35,446 nucleotides of DNA from Treponema sp. (GTDB taxonomy: Bacteria; Spirochaetota; Spirochaetia; Treponematales; Breznakiellaceae): the NCBI GenBank assembly GCA_009782955.1, contig WRIB01000029.1, positions 1 through 35,446 of the forward strand, in the 5' to 3' direction. Below the pieces are notes generated by a model that saw only the letters and a list, made by a program, of their open reading frames with translations, made no database searches and was not told the DNA's origin. Made by a program: the position numbers and the translations under genes. Each line of letters starts with the position of its first letter. The first letter of the stretch is position 1. Positions 1 through 7,794 of this stretch are shown piece by piece.

Positions 1-103
1 CTGAACAATTGCCTGGAAAGGGGTGAGGCTGCGCTGCCAAAAAGTTCCTGGGGTTCCCTGCGAAACAGATCACGGGGAAAAAGAAGTATTTAGCATAAAA
101 GAG

Positions 104-169
104 CCTGACTACTTAATGATTAACCACATAAGGTTTTACAAAATACGGAATTATTTTTAAGTAGTCAGG
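104..169. repeat. 13-bp inverted repeat with 40-base spacer
   Basis: The arms CCTGACTACTTAA (104-116) and TTAAGTAGTCAGG (157-169) are exact reverse complements. They enclose 40 AT-rich bases in the non-coding stretch downstream of the aldolase gene. The loop is too long, and a following T-run is absent, for a standard intrinsic terminator. It could be a small palindromic intergenic repeat or the ends of a miniature element. I see no direct target duplication. The rest of 1-285 shows no recognisable gene. Confidence 0.5.
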
Positions 170-285
170 AAGCTGATTGAGCAGGTTCACCCAGAGTTTT
201 TGGCAGTGCAGACTTATCCCTTTGCTGAATTTGTTCGGATTAATTAAATTGCCAGGCTCAGCGGGAAAATTGTGATTTTTAGCCC

Positions 286-1284
286 TTATGCCTGCCCTGC
301 CGATCCCAGCACGTTTTTGTTCTTTTCCGCGTACATTTTTTTCAGTTCGTCCCGGGCAGGGCCTAAATACTTGCGGGGGTCAAACTCATCGGGTTTTTCT
401 GCAAAGGTTTTGCGGATCATTGCGGTCATGGCAAGCCGGCCGTCGCTGTCGATGTTAATCTTGCAAACAGCGCTTTTTGTCGCTTTCCGCAGCTGTTCTT
501 CGGGTATTCCAACCGAATCAGGGAGTTTTCCGCCGAATTGTTCGATGATCTTTACATATTCAACAGGCACCGAAGAAGCGCCGTGAAGGACAATGGGGAA
601 ACCGGGGATTTTCTTTTCAATTTCTTCCAGAATATCAAAACGGAGCGGAGGAGGAATAAGTATACCGTTGGCATCTTTGGTACATTGTTCTGGCTTGAAT
701 TTTGCCCTTCCGTGGCTGGTACCGATAGAGATTGCCAGCGAGTCGACCTTTGTCTTGTTTACAAAGTCGATTACCTCCTCAGGCTGAGTATAATGGCTTT
801 GTTCGGCCACTACATCGTCTTCCACACCTGCCAAAACGCCAAGTTCACCCTCTACAGAGACATAATCTTTTTGCGAATGGGCAAAATCAACTACTTTTCG
901 GGTTAAAGCGACGTTTTCGTCGTAAGGTTTACTGGAACCGTCGATCATTACACTGGAAAAACCTGTTTCAATACAATCTTTGCACAGTTCAAAGGTGTCG
1001 CCGTGGTCCAGATGAAGGACAACCGGAATGTCGTAACCCAGTTCGTGAGCAAATTCCACAGCGCCTCGCGCCATATTTTTTAACAGATTCTGGTTGGCGT
1101 ATTTCCTGGCGCCGGAAGAGACTTGCAAAATAACCGGAGATTTGGTTTCAACACAGGCCTGTATAATTGCCTGAAGCTGTTCCATATTGTTAAAGTTGTA
1201 AGCAGGGATGGCATAGCCGCCGGAAATCGCTTTTTTAAAAAGTTCAAGGGTATTTACAAGGCCCAATTCTTTATAACTGGTCAT
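286..1284 (-). CDS. fba: Class II fructose-bisphosphate aldolase
   Basis: A 332-residue zinc-dependent aldolase of glycolysis and gluconeogenesis. It interconverts fructose 1,6-bisphosphate with dihydroxyacetone phosphate and glyceraldehyde 3-phosphate in the cytoplasm. Visible class II signatures are HLDHGD at residues 91-96 (catalytic Asp93, zinc ligand His94), VEGELG near 144-149, IGTSHG at 187-192, LHGASS near 233-238 and the phosphate-binding NIDSD at 277-281. Length and order fit the family. The ATG at 1284 is preceded on the minus strand by AAAGGAG, which fixes the start. The gene is divergent from the next gene and appears monocistronic within the window. From memory, T. pallidum also has its aldolase gene beside flaA-type genes. 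Confidence 0.97.
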   Translation of the reverse strand: MTSYKELGLVNTLELFKKAISGGYAIPAYNFNNMEQLQAIIQACVETKSPVILQVSSGARKYANQNLLKNMARGAVEFAHELGYDIPVVLHLDHGDTFELCKDCIETGFSSVMIDGSSKPYDENVALTRKVVDFAHSQKDYVSVEGELGVLAGVEDDVVAEQSHYTQPEEVIDFVNKTKVDSLAISIGTSHGRAKFKPEQCTKDANGILIPPPLRFDILEEIEKKIPGFPIVLHGASSVPVEYVKIIEQFGGKLPDSVGIPEEQLRKATKSAVCKINIDSDGRLAMTAMIRKTFAEKPDEFDPRKYLGPARDELKKMYAEKNKNVLGSAGQA

Positions 1285-1306
1285 TTTTTTGCTCCTTTAA
1301 TGAATA

Positions 1307-1336
1307 ATTATGGTAGATTGTAGTGGATTATTGCAA
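1307..1336 (-). promoter_or_regulatory. Candidate sigma-70 promoter for fba
   Basis: On the minus strand TTGCAA (1331-1336) and CATAAT (1307-1312) are separated by 18 bases and lie about 25-50 bases upstream of the aldolase start. The -10 matches consensus at five of six positions and the -35 at four. Plausible but unproven. Confidence 0.35.
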
Positions 1337-1393
1337 GAAGGTAAAGACGACGGCGCCATGGAATTGACATATTATTATGTTTTAAACAGTTGA

Positions 1394-1428
1394 GATTGTT
1401 CCAAAACTCTGTTAGTTTCGGAACAATC
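1394..1428. repeat. Hairpin of the GTTCCAAAA family, copy 1
   Basis: A 15-bp stem with one mismatch and a 5-base loop: left arm 1394-1408, right arm 1414-1428, core GTTCCAAAACT paired with AGTTTCGGAAC. It lies between two divergent genes, so it is not in a position to end either of them. Its core is shared with the hairpin at 32247-32277, which suggests a dispersed palindromic repeat. Confidence 0.65.
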
Positions 1429-1431
1429 TTT

Positions 1432-1460
1432 AGAAAAAGCGTCTATAAGCCGCTTTTTCT
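1432..1460. terminator. Second hairpin, bidirectional terminator-like
   Basis: AGAAAAAGCG (1432-1441) pairs with CGCTTTTTCT (1451-1460) across a 9-base loop. The A-run and T-run inside the arms make it look like a terminator on either strand. It sits only 4 bases after the previous hairpin and 41 bases before the next start codon. It could insulate the downstream gene from stray transcription; function is inferred only from shape. Confidence 0.4.
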
Positions 1461-1501
1461 CGTAAATCTACAGTTACGATTTTATTATAAGTGAGTGAGG
1501 A

Positions 1502-2452
1502 ATGCGCTCTATTCGGGTATGTTTAATGGTTTTTGTCCCTGTCTTTCTCCTCATAGTTGTCTTTTTTAGCCGAAAGCCGGTGGTATTGGTAACCGATAAG
1601 GCTTTTAATGTACTTTATGGTGAAAATAGAAGCCGCAATAAGCAATTATTCCTTTCCGTAAGGCTCTTTCGGCCAATAAAAATTATTGTTATGGCCGAAG
1701 GGGCAGGGCCGGATTTGGTTACCCAGGGAGCAATAAGCCTTTCCAGGCGGCCTTTTGCGGTGTTTTTCCCTTATCGTTACAGGGAAGCCGCCTGGCGTTA
1801 CCTTACAAGCCGGCCTGATTCCCCGGTAGTGATTCTTGCCGGACGGAAAACTCAGGGAAGCGACGAAACGAGTCATAACATGCAGGAAAATGAAGCAATC
1901 GTGCCGCCGTTGTGGGTATATACCGATTCAGAAACTGATTTGTATCGTGCCGGGGTCATGGCAGGGGTCTTTGTTCGGTACGAAAAACAAAACGGGGAAA
2001 ATACCGACAATTGGGGGGATATTGTTAATCAGGAAATAGCCCTGTTCCACGAAGGTCATAATAACGAAGAAATAACGGCCTTCATTGCTGGGCTGGAGGA
2101 ACAGCAATGGACCGATTTTCCGTTGTATTCTCCGGATTTAGCGGACATAAACCTGAGCTGCGCTGTAATTTTGGATAATTTTCGTTTTAATGCAGAAGGA
2201 AAGGTAAATTCGCTGATTTTTTTTTCCTGGATGGATCCTGCTTTAGCTCCCCGGAAAACGCTTGCAATCTTTGATGACTCTCCCTGGACACAGATTGGCC
2301 CGGCACTGGGTTATATAAAACAAGGCCGACAGAATGCACTTGTTCCTTCTGAAGTTATTTTTTTTAGGGAAGACAAGATTCAAAAAGATGTATATAATGA
2401 AATAAATAAGTTAAAAACCCTAAAAAAAAAGGTGGAAAACGCTGATAATTAA
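1502..2452 (+). CDS. Membrane-anchored protein of unknown function
   Basis: I do not recognise this 316-residue protein. Residues 5-22 form one hydrophobic segment after a short basic start, an uncleaved anchor or signal peptide, and there is no lipobox Cys. The rest is a soluble alpha/beta-looking region that would face the periplasm. Short hydrophobic strands (VVLVTDK, KIIVMAEG, PVVILAGRK, LSCAVILDN) alternate with helical stretches, giving the impression of a two-lobed periplasmic-binding-like fold. That is only an impression. The C-terminus (about 290-316) is Lys-rich and helical. The ATG at 1502 follows GTGAGGA. It precedes the two FlaA genes, but a strong promoter starts just after it, so it need not share their expression. 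It may be a spirochaete-specific envelope protein. Confidence 0.75.
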   Translation: MRSIRVCLMVFVPVFLLIVVFFSRKPVVLVTDKAFNVLYGENRSRNKQLFLSVRLFRPIKIIVMAEGAGPDLVTQGAISLSRRPFAVFFPYRYREAAWRYLTSRPDSPVVILAGRKTQGSDETSHNMQENEAIVPPLWVYTDSETDLYRAGVMAGVFVRYEKQNGENTDNWGDIVNQEIALFHEGHNNEEITAFIAGLEEQQWTDFPLYSPDLADINLSCAVILDNFRFNAEGKVNSLIFFSWMDPALAPRKTLAIFDDSPWTQIGPALGYIKQGRQNALVPSEVIFFREDKIQKDVYNEINKLKTLKKKVENADN

Positions 2453-2469
2453 AGTAATGCTTAAAAGGT

Positions 2470-2498
2470 TTGACAAAAACCAGTGAAAGAATTATAAT
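2470..2498 (+). promoter_or_regulatory. Perfect consensus sigma-70 promoter for the FlaA pair
   Basis: TTGACA (2470-2475) and TATAAT (2493-2498) are both exact consensus, with the optimal 17-base spacer. They lie 67 bases upstream of the first FlaA start codon and 17 bases after the previous stop. This predicts strong constitutive transcription by the housekeeping sigma factor, as reported for flaA genes in several spirochaetes. Confidence 0.85.
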
Positions 2499-2565
2499 TT
2501 TAACTGATTTCATTTTTCAGGATTGAAACCAGGGAGTTCCCGGTTACGTTAAAAGGAGTATTGGG

Positions 2566-3396
2566 ATGAAGCATAGAAGTTTTATGGTCGTTTGCCTGGT
2601 GTTGTTGTTGGGTACGGCCTTGGCAGCTTTTGGCCAGGATGCTACAGTAAATCTAGAGTCAAAGGTAATTGAAAGTTTTAACAATACGGAAGAAAGCTTG
2701 TATACTTGGCGGAAAGAAGCCAGCCGTTTTGCCGTAGGTAAAGACCCTGCGGATAAGGATAATCCTTCATTTGCCAATTTCGGACTGGAAGGCGGTGATT
2801 TTTACCCCAAACTCAGTTTTTTCGATGTTTGGCCGATGGCTCTGTACAGGAATAACCGGGAACAAAAAGAAATCAAGAGTTTGGGTGTTTGGGGCAAATT
2901 CAAGCGGATGGGTTACAATTGGATAGATGTCTATCCTACCCTGAAATCCCAGGGCGACGATGCTGAACCTTATGAAATCCCATTACCCGGCCATATTCGA
3001 TTTCTGGATATGTGGGTTTGGGGTTCAAACCTTAATTACTATATGGAAGCATACATCAGGGATGAACAGGGAGTTATCCATACATTGTACCTGGGGAGTC
3101 TCGCCTTTCAAGGGTGGAAAAACCTTCGGATAGGAATACCCACTAACATACCCCAACGCCGCCGCATTATTCTGGATCCGACATCTGCATCAATGCTGAG
3201 CACGGCAGAAAGAAATTCTATTTACCTGAAATTTGTCAAGTTCCGTATCTGGACAACCCCCAGGGAAGAAGTGGCCAATTTCTACACGTATTTCCACCAG
3301 TTAAGGGTTATGACGGATGTTTACGAAAGGATTTTTGACGGCGATGAGATGAGCGATCCTGACTGGATCAGAGAAAACTGGGAAACCGGGAATTAA
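2566..3396 (+). CDS. flaA: FlaA-family flagellar filament sheath protein
   Basis: A 276-residue exported protein of the FlaA family, which forms the outer sheath around the FlaB core of spirochaete periplasmic flagella. A typical Sec signal peptide is present (MKHRSF, a hydrophobic stretch at 7-20, cleavage near AFG/Q at 23-24), with no lipobox. Family features include aromatic-rich strands, the phrases DMWVWG and LAFQGWKNLRIGIP, and the C-terminal RVMTDVYERIFDGDEMSDPD. The start at 2566 is set by AAAAGGAG nine to sixteen bases upstream. A second FlaA gene follows after 11 bases; the two share the FQGWK.L.I.IP core but differ clearly in length and ends, so they are paralogues. A perfect sigma-70 promoter lies upstream. 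Confidence 0.92.
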   Translation: MKHRSFMVVCLVLLLGTALAAFGQDATVNLESKVIESFNNTEESLYTWRKEASRFAVGKDPADKDNPSFANFGLEGGDFYPKLSFFDVWPMALYRNNREQKEIKSLGVWGKFKRMGYNWIDVYPTLKSQGDDAEPYEIPLPGHIRFLDMWVWGSNLNYYMEAYIRDEQGVIHTLYLGSLAFQGWKNLRIGIPTNIPQRRRIILDPTSASMLSTAERNSIYLKFVKFRIWTTPREEVANFYTYFHQLRVMTDVYERIFDGDEMSDPDWIRENWETGN

Positions 3397-3407
3397 GGAG
3401 ACTATAG

Positions 3408-4127
3408 ATGAAACGTTTTATTTTATCTTTATTAATTGTATCCCTTGTGGCTGCCGGTCTTGTTGCCCAGGAAATTGGTGAACCGGATGCCCAACAATTG
3501 GGCATTATGGAAGCTCAGCAAAAGCTTAAAGAAATCTCGGTGGACAAATTCGAATACGAAGGATACTGGAGAGTTTCCATGTCTTCTGACGAAGGTTATG
3601 GAACAGCCAGGCTTTTTGAAGGCAGTCCTGCCGCCAAAGTTCCCATAAAAGAAGAAGAGGGCCTTAATATCCCCGACAAGTATGTATTGGGTGTCAGGAT
3701 CGATTTTCTCCGTCGCGGAACCAATAGTTTCTTCGTTTATCCCCAGCGGCCCATCCCCATAGAGGGAATATGCAAAACTGTTTCAGTTTGGGTAGCAGGC
3801 CGTAACTTTAATCACTCTCTTAACCTTTTGCTGGAAGATGCTCTTGGACGGCATTTTGAACTGTATATAGGAAAACTCAATTTCCAGGGCTGGAAAAAGT
3901 TAACTGTAGCAATTCCTCCCCAGGCTCCCGACGGTGTTCATGGTATTGTCCAGCGGAATTATCATTATGTTAACCTTATGGGAATCAGAATTACCGGATT
4001 CCGTATTGATTGTGACATGATGGAAGCCTATGGGTCTTATTATGTCTACTTTGACGATCTTCGCGCTGTAACAGACCTCTTTGCCGAGGACATGAAAGAT
4101 GCCGATGATATGAGCGATATGTGGTAA
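3408..4127 (+). CDS. flaA: FlaA-family flagellar sheath protein, second paralogue
   Basis: A 239-residue FlaA paralogue. The signal peptide covers residues 1-20, with cleavage predicted at VA/QE. The mature protein carries SVWVAGRNFNHSL, LNFQGWKKLTVAIPP and the C-terminal YFDDLRAVTDLFAEDMKDAD, each aligning with its upstream neighbour. AAGGAG precedes the ATG, and the gap to the previous gene is 11 bases, so the two are an operon. Together they would supply two sheath subunits exported to the periplasm and assembled round the flagellar core. It ends just before two tandem terminators. Which numbered FlaA of T. pallidum it corresponds to cannot be settled by eye. Confidence 0.9.
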   Translation: MKRFILSLLIVSLVAAGLVAQEIGEPDAQQLGIMEAQQKLKEISVDKFEYEGYWRVSMSSDEGYGTARLFEGSPAAKVPIKEEEGLNIPDKYVLGVRIDFLRRGTNSFFVYPQRPIPIEGICKTVSVWVAGRNFNHSLNLLLEDALGRHFELYIGKLNFQGWKKLTVAIPPQAPDGVHGIVQRNYHYVNLMGIRITGFRIDCDMMEAYGSYYVYFDDLRAVTDLFAEDMKDADDMSDMW

Positions 4128-4158
4128 GATCAATTAAATCTTAGGTTTATTTGATTCG

Positions 4159-4181
4159 AAAAAACCGCATTGCGGTTTTTT
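4159..4181 (+). terminator. Intrinsic terminator after the FlaA operon, first of two
   Basis: AAAAAACCGCA (4159-4169) and TGCGGTTTTTT (4171-4181) form a palindrome, giving a compact GC stem running into a T6 tract 32 bases after the FlaA stop codon. The A-run on the left arm would let it work in both directions. Confidence 0.8.
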
Positions 4182-4197
4182 CTGCCGGAGATTAATT

Positions 4198-4224
4198 GGG
4201 CTGTCAAAGACAGCCCATTTTTTT
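4198..4224 (+). terminator. Intrinsic terminator after the FlaA operon, second of two
   Basis: GGGCTGTC (4198-4205) and GACAGCCC (4209-4216) form a perfect 8-bp stem with an AAA loop. A T7 tract follows at 4218-4224. This is a textbook terminator, only 29 bases ahead of the next start codon, so it may act as an attenuator for the phosphatase gene if that gene lacks its own promoter. Confidence 0.85.
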
Positions 4225-4253
4225 ACATTATTTTATAGTTTGGGTAATTGGTT

Positions 4254-5516
4254 ATGGAAGATAAAGAAGAGCAAAAAAAGAAAAGTTTTTACTTTACACC
4301 GCTGCAGGTCGGATACATCGCCGATTCAGTCGAACCGATTAATATTGCGTCCGATGCCAAATGGGAACTTGTTTTAAAGTCAGGAAGACCGGAAACGGAA
4401 GTAATTCCAATTGAACGGCACGGTACTATTTTAGGTATTGTTCATAAAGAAGATACAAAAAAACTGGGCAATTTTCTGGATTCACTGATAAACCGTGTTA
4501 CGGGTAAAAATACTATGCCCTTTATGATGCCGATACATGATGTTATCGAAGCTTCTTCATATATCAATATTGTGCTGGAAAAAGGATTGCAAACTGTGCG
4601 CTGGGATGATCCAGGCTGGTATGTCGTTGAACATAAACACAAATATTTCGGCATTGTAAACCTTAGACAAATGATGGAATATTCGGAAGAAATACAGACA
4701 CGGGATCTGAAGCGGGCCGGAGAAATTCAAAAGAATCTGCTTATTCAGCCGGAATTGCAGGATGTACGGTTTAGTTTTCTTTCCTATAACCGTATGGCCA
4801 ATATAGTCGGGGGCGATTGGTATAAACCATTAAGAATTAACAAAGATCTGTACCTTATTGGCTGTTTTGATGTTGCGGGAAAAAATATTTCCGGAGCTCT
4901 GGTAACCATGTCTTTAGGCACCTGTTTTGCCGCACTGGAACTGGTGGCATACAGGGATAGTACTCAAAGCCGGAAAAAAAGAGATGACCCGGAACAGATT
5001 ACCGCTTTAATTAATTCAATAATCAGAAAAGTTAATCCGCCGGATGTTTTTGTTGCCGGGGCGTTGTTGTATGTAAATTTTGCCACTAATCTTGTGGAAA
5101 TACATAATTGCGGTTTATCTCCGGTAACGGCTTTTGTCCCTTCGGGCAATATGGCAATTGCCTTTAAAAACTATAAACCCAATTTGCCGCCGCTTGGCTT
5201 AACAGATGAATTCGTTCCTGATCCGCCCCAGAAAATTCAAATAAGCGACGGTTTACGTATTGTTGTTTATTCGGACGGCCTTTTGGATATGAGCGACATT
5301 CACGGAGAACGGTACGGAGAAACAAGGGCTATTAATTTTTTACAAAACCTTCATTATATTCCCGCCGACGGGTTTTCTGTTTATGTGGACAGGGAAATCG
5401 ACCTTTGGACCAAGGACACTGCTCTGGCAGATGATGTAACCTTGTTTGAACTGAGGTTTGGAAATATACTTCAAGAAATTGAGCAAATGCCGGAGAACAT
5501 CGGCTTGGAGGATTAA
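4254..5516 (+). CDS. CBS-like/PP2C (SpoIIE/RsbU-type) serine phosphatase
   Basis: A 420-residue cytoplasmic protein. The C-terminal half (about 160-405) is a PP2C-type phosphatase of the SpoIIE/RsbU class. It has the metal-binding motifs VGGDWY (Asp188), CFDVAGKN (Asp206), YSDGLLDM (Asp341) and ADDVTLF (Asp393-394). The N-terminal 145 residues hold two stretches resembling CBS repeats ([13 protein letters not shown] and [13 protein letters not shown]), suggesting a ligand-sensing module; this is my inference. It probably dephosphorylates an anti-sigma-antagonist-like partner not encoded here. I chose ATG 4254, with GGG nine bases upstream; TTG 4248 would add two residues. There is little room for a promoter after the terminator at 4198-4224. 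It overlaps the next ATG by one base (TAATG). Confidence 0.88.
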   Translation: MEDKEEQKKKSFYFTPLQVGYIADSVEPINIASDAKWELVLKSGRPETEVIPIERHGTILGIVHKEDTKKLGNFLDSLINRVTGKNTMPFMMPIHDVIEASSYINIVLEKGLQTVRWDDPGWYVVEHKHKYFGIVNLRQMMEYSEEIQTRDLKRAGEIQKNLLIQPELQDVRFSFLSYNRMANIVGGDWYKPLRINKDLYLIGCFDVAGKNISGALVTMSLGTCFAALELVAYRDSTQSRKKRDDPEQITALINSIIRKVNPPDVFVAGALLYVNFATNLVEIHNCGLSPVTAFVPSGNMAIAFKNYKPNLPPLGLTDEFVPDPPQKIQISDGLRIVVYSDGLLDMSDIHGERYGETRAINFLQNLHYIPADGFSVYVDREIDLWTKDTALADDVTLFELRFGNILQEIEQMPENIGLED

Positions 5517-6634
5517 TGGCAAGAGTTGAGCTGAAAAGCGTTTACAAGGTCTATGAAGGCGGTGTAAGGGCAGTAAACGACGTTAATTTTGTTGTTGAGG
5601 ATAAAGAATTTGTCGTTTTGGTAGGACCCTCAGGATGCGGGAAATCGACTACACTTCGAATGATTGCAGGTTTGGAAGATATTACCAAAGGAGAATTGTA
5701 TATAGACGGAGAATTGGTAAATCATATTCCTCCGAAAGACAGGAATATTGCCATGGTTTTTCAGAACTATGCGCTTTATCCCCATATGTCGGTGTACGAC
5801 AACATGGCTTTCGGTCTTCAAATGCGGAAAGTAGAAAAACAGGAAATCTATCGCCGGGTTCAGGGAGTATCAAAAATCCTTGATGTTGCACAATATTTGC
5901 ATCGTAAATCTACGGCACTTTCTGGCGGTCAGCGTCAGAGAGTTGCGGTTGGGCGGTCTATTGTACGGAACCCTAAAGTGTTTCTTTTTGATGAACCACT
6001 GTCCAATTTGGACGCTAAACTCCGCGTACAAATGAGAACAGAACTGTCAAACCTTCATATCCGGCTTGATGCAACAATGATCTATGTTACTCACGATCAG
6101 GTTGAAGCAATGACCATGGCAAATAAAATTATTGTAATGAAGGATGGAGTAATTCAGCAAATGGGACCTCCGCTGGATTTGTATGATTTTCCGGAAAATA
6201 AATTCGTAGCCAGTTTTTTGGGTTCTCCGCCCATGAATTTTCTTGATGTTACAGTAAAGGAAAAAAACGGAAAGCTCGTTCTGTATAACACTTCCTTTGA
6301 ATTGGTTCCTCCTCCCGAGCATGTCAAGGATTTACAGAAATTTATTGACCGGGAAATAATTTTTGGAATTCGTCCGGAGGATTTAGTTTTTTCCAAGCGG
6401 CCGCAATTGGATAACAACATTGGAGCAAAAATTACCTTAATAGAGCCTTTGGGAGCGGAAACTCATCTTTGGCTTACAACAACTACACAATCACTTCTGG
6501 CCAAGGCAACTTTCCGTTACAATTTCAGAATAGGCAATACCATTAATCTGGCTCCCAATATGAACAGAGCACGGTATTTTGATAAGGAAACGGAATTTTC
6601 TTTACTGGAGTATAGTGAGTTGAAAGAAAAATAA
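5516..6634 (+). CDS. ABC transporter ATPase, MalK/UgpC/MsmX type
   Basis: A 372-residue nucleotide-binding subunit for carbohydrate or glycerophosphodiester uptake. It has Walker [10 protein letters not shown] at 37-45, Q-loop Gln83, signature LSGGQRQR at 135-142, Walker B VFLFDEP at 155-161, D-loop SNLDAKLR and H-loop His193. The C-terminal 140 residues form the TOBE/regulatory extension typical of the MalK group (FGIRPEDL near 345). No permease or binding protein gene is adjacent, so it is likely a shared ATPase serving several sugar transporters, as MsmX does in Bacillus. It is translationally coupled to the phosphatase gene, with GGAGGA upstream of the ATG. It converges on the minus-strand gene with only 13 bases between stop codons. 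Confidence 0.93.
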   Translation: MARVELKSVYKVYEGGVRAVNDVNFVVEDKEFVVLVGPSGCGKSTTLRMIAGLEDITKGELYIDGELVNHIPPKDRNIAMVFQNYALYPHMSVYDNMAFGLQMRKVEKQEIYRRVQGVSKILDVAQYLHRKSTALSGGQRQRVAVGRSIVRNPKVFLFDEPLSNLDAKLRVQMRTELSNLHIRLDATMIYVTHDQVEAMTMANKIIVMKDGVIQQMGPPLDLYDFPENKFVASFLGSPPMNFLDVTVKEKNGKLVLYNTSFELVPPPEHVKDLQKFIDREIIFGIRPEDLVFSKRPQLDNNIGAKITLIEPLGAETHLWLTTTTQSLLAKATFRYNFRIGNTINLAPNMNRARYFDKETEFSLLEYSELKEK

Positions 6635-6647
6635 TATTTTTTTGATT

Positions 6648-7331
6648 TCAAAGAATGCGGTATACCCAGGATCTTCCCTGTTTGCGGATTTTTTCCAGAT
6701 ATCCTGCTTTTCGCAAGGTATAAAGTGTCTTTCTTGCCTCTTCAGGACTTACATTCGCTGCCTCGGCCAGGGTTTTTGTGGAACATTCATTTTTTAAAGG
6801 TAAAAAATGCTTTATCCAATCGGCTTTTTTCTTTAATGTAATTCCTTCCCGGCGGTTTTCCAGGGATCTGTCTTTTATGCTTACCCCTTTTCTGCGCCAT
6901 GAGCCTTTTCCATCGTTACACCGGCGCTCAACTGCATCTACGTAAATTATTTCTATTGTTAATTTCCTGAGCTTAAGGAGTTCCGGAACGTAAACAAGTT
7001 CATCAAAAATATCCCAAATAGTGCCTTTTTTTGGGCTTTTTCTCCTGCTAAGGAGCCGGCCTTTGGGATCGTATAATTCTATTGTCTTTTTTTCAATTAC
7101 CGGGTAGATAAGCCGTACTTTGCCGCTTTTTGCAAGGGCAGGGATCTTTTTTTTCAGGGCATTAAAATGGCTGGTTTGAATTTCTATAACCTCTCCATTT
7201 ACTCCAATAGCGTCGCATACATAACCGGCTCTAGTTGCTTCGGTATTTCCCGGTTCCGCATAGTACATTTTTAATGAGTTATGCAGGCTGCTTTCGTTTT
7301 TTGTACCTATACTGCATTCAGAAGCGGTCAT
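6648..7331 (-). CDS. Predicted PD-(D/E)XK-like nuclease with C-terminal winged helix
   Basis: I do not recognise a named family for this 227-residue protein. Residues 13-52 read as a nuclease-like core. Glu13 lies in an N-terminal helix, Asp40 follows, then Glu50-Ile-Gln52, i.e. D-X9-E-X-Q, in a strand-like GEVIEIQT. Gln in place of the usual Lys is known from BglII (Asp84, Glu93, Gln95). Residues 73-135 are further alpha/beta with a basic stretch (RRKSPKKG). Residues 170-227 look like a winged helix: LAEAANVSPEEARKTLYTLR, then a wing with KQGRSWVYRI. The start at 7331 follows GGAAGGAA and overlaps the upstream 90-residue gene by 14 bases. A DNA-cleaving or DNA-binding role is inferred. Confidence 0.7.
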   Translation of the reverse strand: MTASECSIGTKNESSLHNSLKMYYAEPGNTEATRAGYVCDAIGVNGEVIEIQTSHFNALKKKIPALAKSGKVRLIYPVIEKKTIELYDPKGRLLSRRKSPKKGTIWDIFDELVYVPELLKLRKLTIEIIYVDAVERRCNDGKGSWRRKGVSIKDRSLENRREGITLKKKADWIKHFLPLKNECSTKTLAEAANVSPEEARKTLYTLRKAGYLEKIRKQGRSWVYRIL

Positions 7332-7590
7332 CTATTACGTTCCTTCCGCTTTTAACATAGGGCAGCAGTTCTTCGGCGCTCATTAATTCCAAATAATGGA
7401 AGGTTTCATTGTTCCCCTTGTTTTCGTTGGTTTTTATCCTGGCAACCCGGAAAACGATCATTTTATTGGTCGGAATGGGCAGGGGAAGAACATTCCCGTT
7501 CATATCAACAAGTGTATTGAAAGGCAGCCGGCCAGGCACTTCCTGAGTATCTCCTTCGGGAAAAACAATAAAGAATTCTTCGAAAAACAT
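7318..7590 (-). CDS. Small conserved-looking protein, unknown function
   Basis: A 90-residue protein with no domain I recognise. It is mostly beta-strand-like (EEFFIVFPEGD, MIVFRVARIKT, FHYLELMSAEELLPYV) and lacks a signal peptide or membrane segment. The ATG at 7590 is the only possible start, because an in-frame TAA lies six bases upstream. No Shine-Dalgarno sequence is visible; GGTATAAAAG abuts the ATG, so translation may be weak or the transcript very short-leadered. It overlaps the downstream nuclease-like gene by 14 bases, so the two are translationally coupled and likely act together. They form a two-gene minus-strand block between the ABC ATPase and mraZ. Repeats of ATACCAA just upstream may be operator sites. 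Confidence 0.65.
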   Translation of the reverse strand: MFFEEFFIVFPEGDTQEVPGRLPFNTLVDMNGNVLPLPIPTNKMIVFRVARIKTNENKGNNETFHYLELMSAEELLPYVKSGRNVIDDRF

Positions 7591-7595
7591 CTTTT

Positions 7596-7647
7596 ATACC
7601 AATGTAATTTTACCATACCAAAGCAGTCAATTTTGGACAATTGGTAT
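7596..7647. promoter_or_regulatory. Candidate operator: three ATACCAA repeats
   Basis: ATACCAA occurs at 7596-7602 and 7615-7621 and, inverted, as TTGGTAT at 7641-7647. The outer pair extends to an 8-base palindrome (ATACCAAT/ATTGGTAT). They lie within 60 bases upstream of the 90-residue gene and could be sites for a repressor, perhaps the winged-helix partner. This is inference from spacing and repetition. Confidence 0.3.
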
Positions 7648-7764
7648 CTCAATCTGTTTTTTCGGCAAAACCTAAATGTTTGTTAAGCAATTTTACGAAA
7701 AAAAACATTTATTTTGGTTTTTTCCATAAAAAACTGTTGCAATACTGGATAAAATGGGAAATAG

Positions 7765-7773
7765 TGGTATAAT
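7765..7773 (+). promoter_or_regulatory. Extended -10 promoter for mraZ and the division cluster
   Basis: TGGTATAAT is an exact extended -10 element (TG-N-TATAAT). No good -35 lies 16-18 bases upstream, which is acceptable for extended -10 promoters. The predicted transcript would start near 7780. Confidence 0.6.
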
Positions 7774-7794
7774 TATTAGTTTTTTCCCAAAAAA

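Noticed and set aside
1-93. Frame open from the left edge to a TAG at 91-93 as the end of a gene
   Set aside because: Thirty codons with no recognisable motif and Arg/Ser-rich composition; too little to support a gene.
1364-1387. TTGACA in the divergent spacer as a -35 element for the gene at 1502
   Set aside because: No acceptable -10 hexamer occurs 16-18 bases downstream, and transcription from it would run into two hairpins.
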